Source of the DNA: Kutzneria sp. CA-103260
Lineage (GTDB): Bacteria > Actinomycetota > Actinomycetes > Mycobacteriales > Pseudonocardiaceae
Reading direction: 5' to 3'
Assembly (NCBI RefSeq): GCF_018263855.1
Contig: NZ_CP073318.1
Location: forward strand, 3,658,001-3,722,000
DNA: 64,000 nt
Part shown: positions 31,401 to 43,200 of the stretch, in pieces
How the letters are laid out: every line of letters starts with the position of its first letter
How positions within the stretch are numbered: the first letter of the stretch is position 1
Translations under genes and position numbers: made by a program
The notes under the pieces: generated by a model
Databases searched by the model: none
Told to the model about the DNA's origin: nothing
What the model saw: only the letters and a program-made list of their open reading frames with translations

Positions 31401-33913
31401 GGGCTGACCTCGACGAACACCCGCCGGCCGGCATCGACCAGCCGGCTGATCACACCGTGGAAGTCCACGGGACGCCGGGCGTTGTCGTACCAGTACTCCG
31501 GCCCGAGGTCGCCGGTGTCGACCAGTTCGCCGGTCACTGTGGAGAAGAACGGCACGCCGCCTGCGCGCGGCTCGATCCCGGCCAGCATCTCGACCAACTC
31601 ATTGTGCAGCCGATCGACCTGGTCGCAGTGCGAAGCGACCGAGGAGGCGATCATGCGGGCCCTGATCTCCCGCTCCTCGCACCACTTGACGAGCTCCGCG
31701 AGGGCGTCCAGCTCACCGACCACAGTGGACGACCGCGGACCGTTCATCCCGCCGACCGACAGCCGGCCGTCCCAGGCGGTCAACGCGTCCGAGAGCTCGG
31801 CCGCACCCAACGCCACCGCGACGACGCCGCCCTTGCCGACAAGCTCGCGGGCGAACAGGCTGCTGCGCAACACCACCACTCGTGCGGCGTCCGCCAGCGA
31901 CAACGCCCCCGCGACGCACGCCGCGGCGACCTCGCCCTGGGAATGGCCCACCACGGCGGAAGGCCGAACCCCCATCGCGTCCCAGACCGCTGCGAGTGAC
32001 ACCATCACGACGAACAACACCGGCTGCACGACGTCGATCCGCTCGATCGACGGCGCGCCGTCAACCCCGCGAACCACGTCGGCGACCTTCCAGTCCACAA
32101 GGGACTCGACGGCGGCGGCGCACTCCGCGAACCGGGCGGCGAACACCGGCGAGGAATCCAACAGCTCCACCGCCATGCCCACCCACTGCGATCCCTGGCC
32201 GGGAAACACGAACACCGTCTTGGTGTCGTCCTGAACGGCCCCGGTCACGGCGTTGGCCGCCTCGTCGCCGTCGGCGAGCGCGCGCACGCCGGCCAGCAGC
32301 TCGTCGACGTCCTGGCCGACGACGACGGCGCTGTGGTTGAGCGAAGCACGGTTGGCGGCAAGGGAATGGGCGATGTCGGCGATGTCCAGGTCCGGATTGG
32401 CCGTCACGTGCGTGTGCAACCGATCGAGCTGCGCCCGCAGCGCCGCCTCGCTTCGCGCCGAGACCAGCCACGGCGTGGCCACCGCAGTGCTTTCTCCGCC
32501 CGTTCCGGGCGGGGCGAGGTCGCTGCCCGTCGGCGGTTCCTCCAGGATCACGTGCGCGTTCGTCCCGCTCACGCCGAACGACGACACTGCCGACCGCCGC
32601 AGCCGCGATTCCGTGTCCCACGGCCGGTTCTCGGTCAGCAGCTCGACCCCACCGACCGACCAGTCCACATGCGACGACGGCTCGCCGACGTGCAGCGTCT
32701 GCGGCATGACGCCGTGCCGCATCGCCATCACCATCTTGATCACGCCGGCGACCCCGGCCGCGGCCTGGGCGTGCCCCATGTTCGACTTGATCGACCCCAG
32801 CCACAGCGGTCGCCCGGCCGGCCGGCCCTCGCCGTAAGTGGCCAGCAGCGCCTGCGCCTCAATGGGATCACCCAGGGTCGTGCCGGTGCCGTGGCCCTCG
32901 ACAACGTCCACATCGGACGCCGCGACCCCGGCGTTGGCCAGCGCCCGGCGGATCACGCGCCGCTGCGAGGGGCCGCTCGGCGCGGACAGACCGTTCGACG
33001 CGCCGTCCTGGTTCACCGCCGAACCGCGCACCACGGCTAGCACCGGGTGGCCGTTGCGCTGGGCATCCGACAGCCGCTCCAACAACACCATGCCGACGCC
33101 CTCGGAGAACCCGGTGCCGTCGGCCGCGTCCGAGTACGCCTTGCACCGGCCGTCGACCGACAACCCGCGCTGGCGCGAGAACTCCACGAACAGCTCGGGC
33201 GAGGACAACACGGTCACGCCGCCGGCCAGCGCCATCGCGCTTTCGCCGCGCCGCAGCGAATCGCAGGCCAGGTGCAGCGTCACCAGCGATGACGAGCACG
33301 CCGTGTCCACGGTGAGCGCCGGACCCTTCAGGCCCAGCACGTAGGCGATCCGGCCGGAGATCACCGAGGTGGTGACGCCGGTCATCTTGTAGCCCTCGAC
33401 GCCGTCGGGCAGCTCGGTGAGCCCCTCCCCGTAGCCGGCTGCGAAGGCGCCGACGAACACCCCGGTCTGACTGTCCTTCATGGCGGCCGGGTTCAGCCCG
33501 GCGCGCTCGAACACCTCCCAGGACGCCTCCAGCGCCAGCCGCTGCTGCGGGTCCATCGACATCGCCTCACGCGGGTTGATGCCGAAGAACTCCGCGTCGA
33601 ACTCGTCGGCGTCGTGCACGAAGCCGCCGAACCGGGTGTAGACCTTGCCCGCCGCGTCCGGGTCCGGGTCGTACAGCCCGGCCAGGTCCCAGCCGCGGTT
33701 GGCCGGGAACGGCGTGATCGCGTCCCGGCCGTCAGCTACCAGCCGCCACAGGTCCTCCGGGGACCGGACGCCGCCCGGGAAGCGGCAGCTCATCGCCACC
33801 ACCGCGATCGGCTCGGCCTGCCGCGCCCTGGCCTCGCGCAGCTGCTGCTGGGCCGACTGGAGGTCGGCGGTCACCCGCCGCAGATAGCCGAGGAGCTTCT
33901 GCTCGTCCGCCAC
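28427..33913 (-). CDS. PKS-D: module 5 (KS-AT-KR-ACP) with terminal thioesterase
   Basis: 1828 residues. A coiled N-terminal docking helix ([20 protein letters not shown]) is followed by KS (Cys206 in DTACSSSL), AT about 565-870 with GHSQGE and VASH (branched extender), no DH or ER, KR (GGTGGVG; no LDD, Trp in [12 protein letters not shown], so A1-type), ACP (Ser about 1494) and a TE from about 1595. The TE elbow reads LLGYCAGG: Cys1681 replaces the usual Ser, with His1805 in EGDHFTML. The GTG start at 33913 has AGGAAGG upstream and lies 14 bp after the PKS-C stop; the frame continues upstream inside PKS-C as a shadow. It should perform the last extension, leave a hydroxyl at C3 and release the chain as a lactam. 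Confidence 0.95.
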   Translation of the reverse strand: MADEQKLLGYLRRVTADLQSAQQQLREARARQAEPIAVVAMSCRFPGGVRSPEDLWRLVADGRDAITPFPANRGWDLAGLYDPDPDAAGKVYTRFGGFVHDADEFDAEFFGINPREAMSMDPQQRLALEASWEVFERAGLNPAAMKDSQTGVFVGAFAAGYGEGLTELPDGVEGYKMTGVTTSVISGRIAYVLGLKGPALTVDTACSSSLVTLHLACDSLRRGESAMALAGGVTVLSSPELFVEFSRQRGLSVDGRCKAYSDAADGTGFSEGVGMVLLERLSDAQRNGHPVLAVVRGSAVNQDGASNGLSAPSGPSQRRVIRRALANAGVAASDVDVVEGHGTGTTLGDPIEAQALLATYGEGRPAGRPLWLGSIKSNMGHAQAAAGVAGVIKMVMAMRHGVMPQTLHVGEPSSHVDWSVGGVELLTENRPWDTESRLRRSAVSSFGVSGTNAHVILEEPPTGSDLAPPGTGGESTAVATPWLVSARSEAALRAQLDRLHTHVTANPDLDIADIAHSLAANRASLNHSAVVVGQDVDELLAGVRALADGDEAANAVTGAVQDDTKTVFVFPGQGSQWVGMAVELLDSSPVFAARFAECAAAVESLVDWKVADVVRGVDGAPSIERIDVVQPVLFVVMVSLAAVWDAMGVRPSAVVGHSQGEVAAACVAGALSLADAARVVVLRSSLFARELVGKGGVVAVALGAAELSDALTAWDGRLSVGGMNGPRSSTVVGELDALAELVKWCEEREIRARMIASSVASHCDQVDRLHNELVEMLAGIEPRAGGVPFFSTVTGELVDTGDLGPEYWYDNARRPVDFHGVISRLVDAGRRVFVEVSPHPVLAVGVSDILDSVGATGVVVGSLRRDDGGLKRLLLSAAGLHVGGVAVDWGIAGRRVELPTYAFQRRRYWLDPGASTGGVPAADAAFWDAVERKDFRSLSAGLDVDTAAFDAVLPALTEWRRSSRERAEIADLRYRVTWTPITVSDRTELTGTWLMVLPSGDAAQELSSTVHKALSEHGAEVLTVDVDGRDRKALAELLPSEPLAGVLALTGLDDRAHPLHNTISRGIADTITLVQALHDAEVAAPLWCVTSGAVPVADPAEIASCFQAQLWGMGTVLGLDHPKTWGGVIDISSDPDRTVLGRLCAALSGVDGEDQIAIRSGGAFARRMTRARTADATAEKPWRPNGTVLITGGTGGVGSHVARWLASAGADHLVLTSRRGTAADGAEELAAELTELGARVTIAACDVTDRDALAAVVAEHPPNAVVHAAGVVHDTATLPETTVDEFAAAGRAKIAGALLLDELLADHQLDAFVLFSSGSAVWGQSGQAGYAAANAFADAFADRRRAAGRPATSVAWGAWGGGGMVDSETEPMLTRLGVLTMPPAIATAALRQAIDHDEAHLVVASIDWKRFAPAYTLSRQRPLVRELPEVAAALADEETTTGPGDGADLRDKLAELTVPERDELLRDLVRTHTAKVLGHADADAVAADQNFLEIGFDSLTSMELRNALNKATGLRMPATVVFDHRNPAALAAHIGTELDTGSDRGPAADMSDTLSGLLREASGNGRIHEGLALLGAAAGVRDSFTSVTELDEVPAPLKLASGPASTQLFCFSTPMALGGATQFARLAANFQGVRDLYALPVLGFAKEDRLPSTVDAAVGMWAESVRRTVQEDRPFVLLGYCAGGNFAHAAVSYLENVGVPPAGLVLLDTFLPGDTVVDDLGAQMVEGMFDREATFGPFTSTRLSAMGRYYELFTRSTITDVRAPILFLRPDTPLPPAPGTAPATDGEWRASWHTEHVLGEVEGDHFTMLEDRAPSMARVLERWLASLA

Positions 33914-33927
33914 GTCACGCCACCTTC

Positions 33928-36900
33928 CTACAGGCCCTTGTCGATCAGTTCGAACAGCTCGTCCGCGGTCGCCGTGGCCACGCCGCCGACGGTCTCGGAC
34001 GCCTCGCCGCGCCAGTCGCCGAGCAGGGCGTGCAGCCGGGCGGTGATGGTGGACCTGGTCTCCTCGTCCGGCCGGATCCGGGCCAGCAGCTGCCCCAGGT
34101 CGTCCAGCTCGCGCAGCGCCCGCGCCTCGTCCGGCTCGCCGTCGGGGGCCAGCAGGCCGACCAGGAACGCCGCCAGCGCGGCGGAACTGGGGTAGTCGAA
34201 CACCAGCGTCGCCGGCAGCCGCGCGCCGGTGGCCGTGCTCAGCCGGTTGCGCAGCTCCACCGAGGTGAGCGAGTCGAAGCCGAGCCGCTCGAACGGCGCG
34301 TCCGGCTCGACGCGTTCGGTCGACGGATAGCCCAGCACCGCGGCCACGTGCGAACGGACCAGGTCCAGCACTGCCCCGTGACGATCCGCTTCGGACATCT
34401 GTGCCAACCCGGCGGCCAGGTCCGGCCCGACGGCCGGCACGCCAGCCGAAGCGGCCCGCCGAGCGGGCGTGCGGACCAGGCCACGCAACAACGGCGCCGG
34501 CTCGTCGCCCAGATTGCTCAGGTCCCACCGAACCGGCGCCAGCACCGCGTCGGATCGCTGCCACGCTGCGTCGAACAGCGCGAGCCCGACCTCCGGCACG
34601 AGCGGAACCAAGCCCTCACGGGCCATCCGCCCGATGTCGGCGGCGGTCAACGCGCCGAGCATGCCGACGCCGGCCGACCACGGTCCCCAGGCCAGCGAGA
34701 CCGCCGGAAGTCCTTGCGCCACACGGTGTTCGGCCAGCGCATCGAGGAAGGCGTTGGCGGCGGCGTAGTTCGCCTGACCGGCGCCGCCGAGCAGACCCGA
34801 GAGCGAGGAGAACAGCACGAACGCGGACAGGTCGGCACCGCGAGTGAGCTCGTGCAGGTTCGCCGCGGCGTCGGCCTTCGGCCGCAACACCCGGTCCAGC
34901 CGCTCCTCGGTCAGCGATCCGACCAGGCCGTCGTCGAGCACGCCGGCGGCGTGGACGACGGCCGTCAACGGATTCGCCTTGGCCAGTACGGCCGCGAGCG
35001 CGTCCCGGTCGGCGACGTCGCAGGCGACGATCTCCGTGCGCGCCCCCAGCGCGGCCAGCTCCGCCCGGAGCCGCTCGGCCTCCGGCGCCGCTGGACCGCT
35101 CCGGCTGATCAGGAGCAGATTGCGGACGCCGTGTGCGGCGGCGAGGTGACGGGCCACCACGCCGCCGAGTCCGCCCGTGCCGCCGGTGATCAGCACGGTG
35201 CCGTCGAGATCGAGCGGCGCCGGCTGGGTGAGCACGACCTTGCCGACATGCTTGGCCTGGCTGACATGTCGGAACGCCGCCCGCGCGCGGCACAGGTCCC
35301 AGGCGGTCAGCGGCAGCAGGCGGATCGAGCCGGCCTCGAACAGCGCCAGCAGTTCCCGCAGCATCTCGCCGATCCGGTCCTGGCCGGCGTCGCCGAGATC
35401 GAAGGGCAGGTAACGGATGCCGGGCATCGTCCCCGGGTCGCGCAGGTCGGTCTTGCCCATCTCGACGAACCGGCCGCCCGCGCCGAGCAGTCCCAGCGAC
35501 GCGTCGACGAACTCGCCCGCCAGCGCGTTGAGCACCACGTCCACGCCGCGGAACTTCGCCTCGAACTCGCACGTTCGCGACGACGCGATGTGGTCGTCGG
35601 GAATTCCCATCTCCCGCAGGACATCCCACTTGCCCGGGCTCGCCGTGGCGAAGACCTCCGCGCCGATGTGCCGCGCCAGCCGCACGGCCGCCATGCCCAC
35701 GCCGCTGGCCGCGGCGTGGATCAGCACCTTCTCCCCCGCCCGCAGCCCTGCGAGGTCGAACAGCCCGTAGTGCGCGGTCAGGAACGCGATCGGCACCGAG
35801 GCGGCCTCGGCGAACGACCAGCCGACCGGCATCGGCGCCACGGTCCGGTGGTCGACGACGACCTGTGGGCCGAAGGCACCTCCGTCGATCATGCCCAAAA
35901 CCCGGTCGCCGACGGCCAGCCCGGCCACCCCCGCGCCGACTTCCGTGACGACACCGGCGCCCTCCAGCCCCATCGCGCCGGCGTCGCCCGGGTACATGTC
36001 CAGGGCGTTGAGCACGTCGCGGAAGTTCAGACCGGCCGCCCGCACCGCGATGCGCACCTGCCCGGCGGCCAGCGGCGCGACCGCCTCCGGCGCCTCGATG
36101 AACGCAAGGTTCTCCAGGCTGCCCTTGCTTGTGCTGTCCAGACGCCACGCGCCGTCGGCCGGCGGCGTCAGTTCTTCCTCTGCCGCCTGAGCGAGTCGAG
36201 GGGCCAGCACGGTGTCACCCCGGACAGCGACCTGCGGTTCGCCGGTGGCCACGGCGGCCGACAGTCGCTCGGCCGTGCACTCGTCATCGATGTCGGCGAG
36301 CACGAACCGGCCGGGGTTTTCCGTCTGGGCAGCGCGGATCAGGCCACACACCGTCGCGGCGGCCAGATCCCGCACCGGATGCCCGGCTCCCCTGGTCACC
36401 AGCACCAGCCGTGAACCGGCGAACCGTTCGTCGGCCAGCCACGCCTGCACCAGATCGAGCGCGCGGTGCAGCGCGGGGCGGACGTCCATGCCGGGCAGGC
36501 AGGCAAGCACGGTGCCGGGCACGGTCTCACCTATCTCGGCCAGCGAGCCGACGGTGTCGACACCGAGCCCGAATTCGTCCGTGCCGACCAGAACCCATCC
36601 GTCCACATCGGACTCACCGACCGGCTCCGGCACCCAGTCCAGGCGGTGCAGCCAACGGTGCGCTCCCGTCACGGCGGGGGTGGTGACGGGACGCAGCACC
36701 AGCGATCCGATCGAGGCCACGGCCCTGCCCTGCCCGTCGGCGACCTCCAGCCGCACCGCGTCGGTGGCCGTGGGCACGAGATGCACGCGCAGCGTCGACG
36801 CGCCGGTCGCGTACAGCTCGATATCGGACCAGGCGAACGGCAGGCTGGCCCGGTCCGAGGTGGAACCGCTGAGTTCGAGGGCGTGCAGCGCGGCGTCGAG

Positions 36901-39900
36901 CAGCGCCGGATGCAGGCCGAACCCGGCCGCCTCGTCCTCGGCCCCGGCCGGCAACGCGACCTCGGCGAACACCTCGCCATCCCGCGTCCACGCCGCCCGC
37001 AGACCCTGGAACATCGGCCCATACAGCAGGCCGTAGCCGGCGAGACGGTCGTAAAGCCCGGCCACGTCGACCTGATCGGCACCGGCGGGCGGCCACTCAG
37101 CCATCTCGAACTCGGCGCTGCCGGACGCCGGGGCCAGCGTCGCGGTGGCGTGCCGAACCCACGCCTCATCAGTCCACGAGTGCACGCTCAGCGGCCGCAC
37201 ACCCGATTCGTCGGCGGGCCCCACCACGACCTGGGCGCGGACCCCGCCGTGCGCCGGGAGCACCAGCGGGGCCTCGATCGTCAGATCGACGATGGCCGGG
37301 CACCCCACGTGGTCACCGGCATAGCCGGCCAGCTCGACGAATCCGGTGCCGGGAAAGAGAACCGAACCGGCCACATCGTGATCGGCCAGCCACGGCGAGG
37401 TCTGCGTGGACAGCGTGGCGGTGAACACGCAGCCACCCGATTCCGGCAGCTCGATCGCGGCCCCCAACAACGGATGCCCGGCCTTCGCCAGCCCCATCGA
37501 CGTCGGGTCGTCCAGCCGGGGCTGGTTCAACCAGTACCGCTCGTGCTGGAACGGATAGGTGGGCAGGTCGACGCGCCGCGCGCCGGTGCCGGCGTAGAAG
37601 GTCTGCCAGTCGACGGAAACGCCGCGCACATGGGCCGCGGCCAACGCGACGATCACTTCGTGGCCGTCGTCGCGGTTGCGGCGCAGCAGCGGCACGAAGC
37701 CGTGGCCCCGGCCGTCGACGCAGTCCGGTCCCAGGGCCGACAACACGGCGTCCGGGCCGAGCTCCAGGAACGTCCTGACCCCCAGCGACGACAGTGTGGT
37801 CACGGCGTCGGCGAAGCGGACCGCCTCGCGGACCTGCCGCACCCAGTACTCGGCGCGGGCCAGGTCGCCCGGTTCGGCGACGGTCGACACGATCGGGATC
37901 CGGGGCTGCTCGTACGTCAACGACTCGGCCACCTCGCGGAACTCCGCCAGCATCGGCGCCATCCGCAGCGAGTGGAACGCGTGCGACACGCGCAGCCGAC
38001 GGGTTTTGCGCCCCAGCTGCTCGAAGTGGGCCTGCACGGCCAGCGCCTCGGACTCCTCGCCGGACACCACCACCGCCGCCGGTCCGTTCACCGCGGCGAT
38101 TGAGATGCCATCCGACAGCAGCGGGCGGACCTCGTCCTCGGTGGCCTGCACCGCGACCATCGCACCGCCAGCGGGCAGCGCCTGCATCAGCCAGCCCCGC
38201 GCGCTCACCAGCCGGCACGCGTCCGGAAGGGACAACACACCGGCCACCTGCGCCGCGGCGATCTCGCCAATCGAATGCCCCACCAGGTAATCCGGCCGAA
38301 CACCCCACGACTCCAGCAGCGCGAACAGCGACACCTCAATCGCGAACAGGGCCGCCTGCGTGTTGACCGTCTGGTCCAGCGGATCCTGATCCGCGCCGAA
38401 GACGACGTCGCGCAGCATCGGGTCGAGCAGGGCGACGATCTCGTCGAACTTGTCGGCGAAGATCGGATACGTCTCGTACAGGGACTGTCCCATGCCCAGC
38501 CGCTGGCTGCCCTGGCCGGTGAACAGGAACGCCACCTTGCCGGAGCCGACCTCGACCGGCGCCTCCGCGTCGGACAGCGCACGCAGCCCGTTGCGCAGCT
38601 CCTCACGATCCGATCCGACGATGGCGGCCCGCCGCTCGAAGGCCACCCTGGTCGTCGCCAGCGAGTAGGCGAGGTCGAGCACCGTGAGATCGAGATCGTC
38701 CATACGTGCCAACACGTTCGCCGCCTGGTCGCGCAGCGCCGCGGCGGATCGCGCGCTCAGCACCAGCGGGTACGCGGCGAGCGGGCTCGGCTCGGCCGTC
38801 ACCGGTTCGGTCTCCTGCGCCTGTTCGAGGATCACGTGGGCGTTCGTGCCGCTGATGCCGAACGAGGAGACGCCGGCGCGGCGCGGTCTCCCGGTCTCCG
38901 GCCACGGCATCTGCTTGGCCAGCACCTCGACCGCGCCGGCCGTCCAGTCCACATGGGACGATGGCCGGTCGGCGTTGAGGGTGCGCGGCGCGATGCCGTG
39001 TCGCAACGCCAGCACCATCTTGATCACACCCGCGACGCCGGCGGCGCACTGGGTGTGCCCGATGTTGGACTTGATCGACCCCAGCAGCAGCGGCGTGTCC
39101 CGGCCCTGCCCGTACGTCGCGAGCAGCGCCTGCGCCTCGATCGGATCACCCAGCGTGGTGCCCGTGCCGTGCCCCTCGACAACGTCCACATCGGACGCGA
39201 CGAGCTGCGCGTTGTCCAGTGCCTGGCGGATGACCCGCTGCTGCGCCGGACCGCTCGGCGCGGACAGGCCGTTGGACGCGCCGTCCTGGTTGACCGCGGA
39301 GCCGCGAACAACCGCCAACACCGGGTGCCCAAGACGCTCGGCGTCCGACAGCCGCTCCAGCAGCAGCATGCCGACGCCCTCGGCGAACCCCGTGCCGTCG
39401 GCCGAGTCCGAGTACGCCTTGCACCTGCCGTCGGCGGCCAATCCGCGCTGCCGTGAGAACTCGACGAGGATCTCGGTGCTGAACAGGACCGTCGCCCCGC
39501 CGGCGAGCGCCATCGCGCACTCGCCGCGCCGCAACGAGTCACAGGCCAGATGCAGGGTCACCAGCGATGACGAACACGCGGTGTCGACAGTGAGCGCCGG
39601 CCCCTCCAGGCCGAACGTGTAGGACACCCGGCCGGACATCACCGCGGTGGCGTTGCCGGTGAGCAGGTGTCCCTCGACACCGTCCGGGAACGCGCCCGGT
39701 CCCATGCCGTACCCGCTCGCGGCGGCGCCGACGAACACGCCGGTCCGGCTTCCCCGCAGAGTCGCGGGGTCGATGCCGGCCCGTTCGAACAGCTCCCACG
39801 AGGTCTCCAGGATCAGCCGCTGCTGGGGATCGGCCGCCAGTGCCTCCCGTGGACTCATCCCGAAGAACGCCGGGTCGAAATCCGCGGCGTCGGCCATGGT

Positions 39901-40194
39901 CCCGGCGGCCCGGGCGTAGGTGGAGCCCGCGCGGGCGCCGTCCGGGTCGTACAGCCGGTCCAGGTCCCAGCCACGGTCGGCCGGCAGCTCCGACATCGCG
40001 TCCCGGCCGTCGAGCAGCAACTGCCACAGCTGCTCGGGGGTCCGCACGCCGCCGGGCAGCCGGCAGCTCATGGCCACGACGGCGATCGGCTCGTGGTCCC
40101 GGGCCGACAGCTCACGGACCCGCCGGTTGGCCTGCTGGAGGTCCGTGGTGGCCCGCTTGAGGTAGTCGCGCAGCCTTTCTTCGTTGCTCGCCAT
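33928..40194 (-). CDS. PKS-C: module 4 (KS-AT-DH-ER-KR-ACP)
   Basis: 2088 residues, one fully reducing module with docking helices at both ends (N-terminal [18 protein letters not shown]). KS Cys207 in [10 protein letters not shown] about 550-860 with GHSIGE and HAFH, hence malonyl-CoA; DH His939 in an intact HxxxGxxxxP ([10 protein letters not shown]) with [12 protein letters not shown] with [11 protein letters not shown], where Ser replaces one Gly of the usual loop; B-type KR with GGTGGLG and VLDD; ACP Ser about 1975. The ATG at 40194 is chosen because docking helices in the family begin there; a GTG at 40218 is also in frame. The gene begins 36 bp after the PKS-B stop. It should add an unbranched, fully saturated C2 unit. 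Confidence 0.95.
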   Translation of the reverse strand: MASNEERLRDYLKRATTDLQQANRRVRELSARDHEPIAVVAMSCRLPGGVRTPEQLWQLLLDGRDAMSELPADRGWDLDRLYDPDGARAGSTYARAAGTMADAADFDPAFFGMSPREALAADPQQRLILETSWELFERAGIDPATLRGSRTGVFVGAAASGYGMGPGAFPDGVEGHLLTGNATAVMSGRVSYTFGLEGPALTVDTACSSSLVTLHLACDSLRRGECAMALAGGATVLFSTEILVEFSRQRGLAADGRCKAYSDSADGTGFAEGVGMLLLERLSDAERLGHPVLAVVRGSAVNQDGASNGLSAPSGPAQQRVIRQALDNAQLVASDVDVVEGHGTGTTLGDPIEAQALLATYGQGRDTPLLLGSIKSNIGHTQCAAGVAGVIKMVLALRHGIAPRTLNADRPSSHVDWTAGAVEVLAKQMPWPETGRPRRAGVSSFGISGTNAHVILEQAQETEPVTAEPSPLAAYPLVLSARSAAALRDQAANVLARMDDLDLTVLDLAYSLATTRVAFERRAAIVGSDREELRNGLRALSDAEAPVEVGSGKVAFLFTGQGSQRLGMGQSLYETYPIFADKFDEIVALLDPMLRDVVFGADQDPLDQTVNTQAALFAIEVSLFALLESWGVRPDYLVGHSIGEIAAAQVAGVLSLPDACRLVSARGWLMQALPAGGAMVAVQATEDEVRPLLSDGISIAAVNGPAAVVVSGEESEALAVQAHFEQLGRKTRRLRVSHAFHSLRMAPMLAEFREVAESLTYEQPRIPIVSTVAEPGDLARAEYWVRQVREAVRFADAVTTLSSLGVRTFLELGPDAVLSALGPDCVDGRGHGFVPLLRRNRDDGHEVIVALAAAHVRGVSVDWQTFYAGTGARRVDLPTYPFQHERYWLNQPRLDDPTSMGLAKAGHPLLGAAIELPESGGCVFTATLSTQTSPWLADHDVAGSVLFPGTGFVELAGYAGDHVGCPAIVDLTIEAPLVLPAHGGVRAQVVVGPADESGVRPLSVHSWTDEAWVRHATATLAPASGSAEFEMAEWPPAGADQVDVAGLYDRLAGYGLLYGPMFQGLRAAWTRDGEVFAEVALPAGAEDEAAGFGLHPALLDAALHALELSGSTSDRASLPFAWSDIELYATGASTLRVHLVPTATDAVRLEVADGQGRAVASIGSLVLRPVTTPAVTGAHRWLHRLDWVPEPVGESDVDGWVLVGTDEFGLGVDTVGSLAEIGETVPGTVLACLPGMDVRPALHRALDLVQAWLADERFAGSRLVLVTRGAGHPVRDLAAATVCGLIRAAQTENPGRFVLADIDDECTAERLSAAVATGEPQVAVRGDTVLAPRLAQAAEEELTPPADGAWRLDSTSKGSLENLAFIEAPEAVAPLAAGQVRIAVRAAGLNFRDVLNALDMYPGDAGAMGLEGAGVVTEVGAGVAGLAVGDRVLGMIDGGAFGPQVVVDHRTVAPMPVGWSFAEAASVPIAFLTAHYGLFDLAGLRAGEKVLIHAAASGVGMAAVRLARHIGAEVFATASPGKWDVLREMGIPDDHIASSRTCEFEAKFRGVDVVLNALAGEFVDASLGLLGAGGRFVEMGKTDLRDPGTMPGIRYLPFDLGDAGQDRIGEMLRELLALFEAGSIRLLPLTAWDLCRARAAFRHVSQAKHVGKVVLTQPAPLDLDGTVLITGGTGGLGGVVARHLAAAHGVRNLLLISRSGPAAPEAERLRAELAALGARTEIVACDVADRDALAAVLAKANPLTAVVHAAGVLDDGLVGSLTEERLDRVLRPKADAAANLHELTRGADLSAFVLFSSLSGLLGGAGQANYAAANAFLDALAEHRVAQGLPAVSLAWGPWSAGVGMLGALTAADIGRMAREGLVPLVPEVGLALFDAAWQRSDAVLAPVRWDLSNLGDEPAPLLRGLVRTPARRAASAGVPAVGPDLAAGLAQMSEADRHGAVLDLVRSHVAAVLGYPSTERVEPDAPFERLGFDSLTSVELRNRLSTATGARLPATLVFDYPSSAALAAFLVGLLAPDGEPDEARALRELDDLGQLLARIRPDEETRSTITARLHALLGDWRGEASETVGGVATATADELFELIDKGL

Positions 40195-40230
40195 CGGCTT
40201 CAGCCAACTCCGCAGCACTCGTCGAGGGGT

Positions 40231-43200
40231 TCAGGACATGCCCAGTTCGTTGTCCAGGGCGGCGAATATCTCGTCGTCCGACGCCGCGGTCAGGTCCGCA
40301 CCGGCGTCCTGGTCGGCGACCGCGTGGGTGTCACTCCACCGACGCAGCAACGTCTGCAGCCGCGTGGTGATCCGGTCCGGGGCGTCGCCCGCCCCGGTCA
40401 CCTCGGCCAGCGCCGACTCCAGCCGGTCGATCTCGGCCAGCACCGACCCGGTCGGGTCGGCCGCCGGCGGGTTGAGCTCGGCCAGCAGGTGTTCCGCGAG
40501 CGCCGTCGGGTTCGGGTGGTCGAACACCATCGTCGCCGGCAGCCGCAGGTCAGTGGCGGTGTTGAGCCGGTTGCGCAGCTCCACCGCCGTCAGCGAGTCG
40601 AAGCCGACCTCACGGAACGCCCGGCCGGGATCGATCGCGTCGGGGTCGGCGTGACCGAGTACGGCCGCAGCGTGGGAGCAGACCAGCCGGACGAGCCGTT
40701 CCTTCTGCTCCACCGCGGACAAGCCGGCGAGTTGGTGCTCCAGCGTCGTTGCGGAGACCTCGGTCGTGCTCGCCGCCACCCGTCGCACCGGCGCCCGGCC
40801 GAAGCCACGCAACGGCGCGGGCAGCCGACCCGGCTGTTCGCGAAGGGCGGCCATGTCCAGCGGCAGCGCCACAAGCAGCGGTTCGTCCACCGCGCGGGCG
40901 GCGTCGAACAGCGCCATGCCCTGCTCCGACGACAAGGGCGGCATTCCGTCGCGTGCCATCCGCTCCACGTCGGCGTCGGACACATGCTCGGTCATGCCGC
41001 TGCGCTGTTCCCAGAAGCCCCAAGCGATCGACGACGCGGCCAGGCCCTGGGACCGCCGGTGCGCCGCGACGGCGTCCAGGAAGGCGTTCGCGGCCGCGTA
41101 GTTGCCCTGGCCGGCACTGCCGAGCACGCCGGCCGCCGACGAGAACAGCACGAACATCGCCAGGTCCATGTCCCTGGTCAGCTCGTGCAGGTGCCAGGCG
41201 GCGTCGACCTTCGGCCGGAACACGGTGTCGATCCGGTCCACCGTAAGGGATCCGACCAGGGCATCGTCCAGAACGCCCGCGGTGTGCACGATTCCGGTCA
41301 GCGGATGCTCGGCCGGGATGCTCGCGAGCACGCCGATCAACGCCTTCCGGTCCGACACGTCGCAGCCGATGACCGCGACCGACGCGCCCAGGTCCGTCAG
41401 CTCGGCGAACAGGTCGGCGTCGCCGCCGCTCCGGCTCACCAGCACCAGATGCCGAACCCCGTGCACGGCAACGAGATGCCGGGCCACCAGCCGGCCGAGC
41501 GTGCCCGTGCCGCCGGTCACCAGGACGGTTCCGCACGGGTCGAGCGCGGGCGGCATCGTCAGCACGATCTTGCCCACGTGCCGCGCGCCGGCCATGAACC
41601 GGAACGCCTCGCGGGCCCGTCGCACGTCCCAGGCCCGCACCGGCAACGGCGCCAGCACCCCGGCGTCGAACAGCGCCAGCAGTTCGACGAACATCCGCCG
41701 GATGTGGTCGGGTCCCGAGTCGATCAGGTCGAACGCGGCGTAGCGGATGCCCGGGTGGTCGGCCGGGTCACGGATGTCGGTCTTGCCCATCTCGACGAAC
41801 CGGCCACCGGCCGGCAGCAGCCGCAGCGACGCGTCCACGAACTCGTCGGCCAGCGAGTTGAGCACCACGTCCACGCCACCGAACTTCTCCTCGAACTCGA
41901 GGGTCCGCGACGACGCGATGTGCTCGTCGTCCAACCCCAGCCCGCGCAGCACGTCCCACTTGCCCGGACTGGCCGTGGCGTACACATCGGCGCCCAGGTG
42001 CCGGGCCAGCTGCACGGCGGCCATGCCGACACCACCGGCACCGGCATGGATCAGCACCGACTCACCGGCCCGCAGCCCGGCCACGTGCGCCAACCCGTGG
42101 TACGCGGTCAGGAACACGCCGGAGACCGAAGCCGCCCGGGTGAACGACCAGCCGTCCGGGATCCTCGCCAGCAGGCGGTGATCCGCGACGCCGACCGGCC
42201 CGAACGCGCCGTCCAGCAATCCCATCACCCGGTCGCCGGGCGCCAGGTCCGTGACGTCGGCCCCGACCTCCAGCACGACGCCGGCCGCCTCACCGCCGAT
42301 CGGGGCGTCACGCTCGGGCACCATCCCCAGCGAGACGACCACATCCCGGAAGTTCACCCCGGCGGCGCGGATCGAGACCCGAACCTGGTGCGGCTCCAGC
42401 CGTGCGCCCGCGGCGGGGTGCGGCACCAGCGCGAGACTGTCCAGGTCGCCCTTGTCCACGGCGTCCAGCCGCCAGTGCGCGATGCCGGCCGGCACGGTCA
42501 GGGCCGCGCTGGTGGATGCCCGCGCGAGTCGCGGCACCGAGACGGATCCGTCGCGGACGCAGAGCGAGGGCTCGCCCGAGACCGCCGCGGCGAGGACGTC
42601 GTCCACCGGCAGCGGGCCGCCGTCCACGTCGACGGTGACGATCCGGGCCGGGTTCTCCGACTGCGCGGACCGGACGAGGCCGAAGCCCGCTGCCACCGCC
42701 GGATCGGCGCCGTTCCCGACCAACACCAGCCGCGTGTCCGGGAAACGCTCGTCGGCCAGCCACTCCCGGACCAGCTCCAGCACCCGGTGCGCGGCCAGGT
42801 GGGCTGCCTCGGCGTCACCGCCGCCGGGGGCCGCTGCGAGGACCAAGTCGACGCCGGAGCCGGCGATCGCGTCCAGGTCGGCGTGCCGGGGCGCGTCGAT
42901 ACCGACCTCGTAGTGGCCGAGCACCACCGCCCGGATCGGTACGCCGGGAGAATCCAGTTGCGGCGCAACGAGGTTCATCCGGAACAGCGCGTCGCCGGCC
43001 GAGCCCGACGCGACCGACAGCTGCTGCCGCGTGACCGGGAGCGAGACCAGGTCGCCGATCGACACCACCGGCGCACCGGACGCGTCCGCGATCCGCACCG
43101 ACATGGCGTCCGGCGCGGTCGCCCGGACGTGCACCCGGACATCGACGGCGCCGACCGCGTGCCGGGTGACGTCGCTCCAGGCGAACGGCAGGCTGACACC

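Noticed and set aside
33914..34564. Upstream extension of the PKS-D frame
   Set aside because: Lies inside PKS-C, translation is low-complexity, and the GTG at 33913 with AGGAAGG and a docking helix is the better start.
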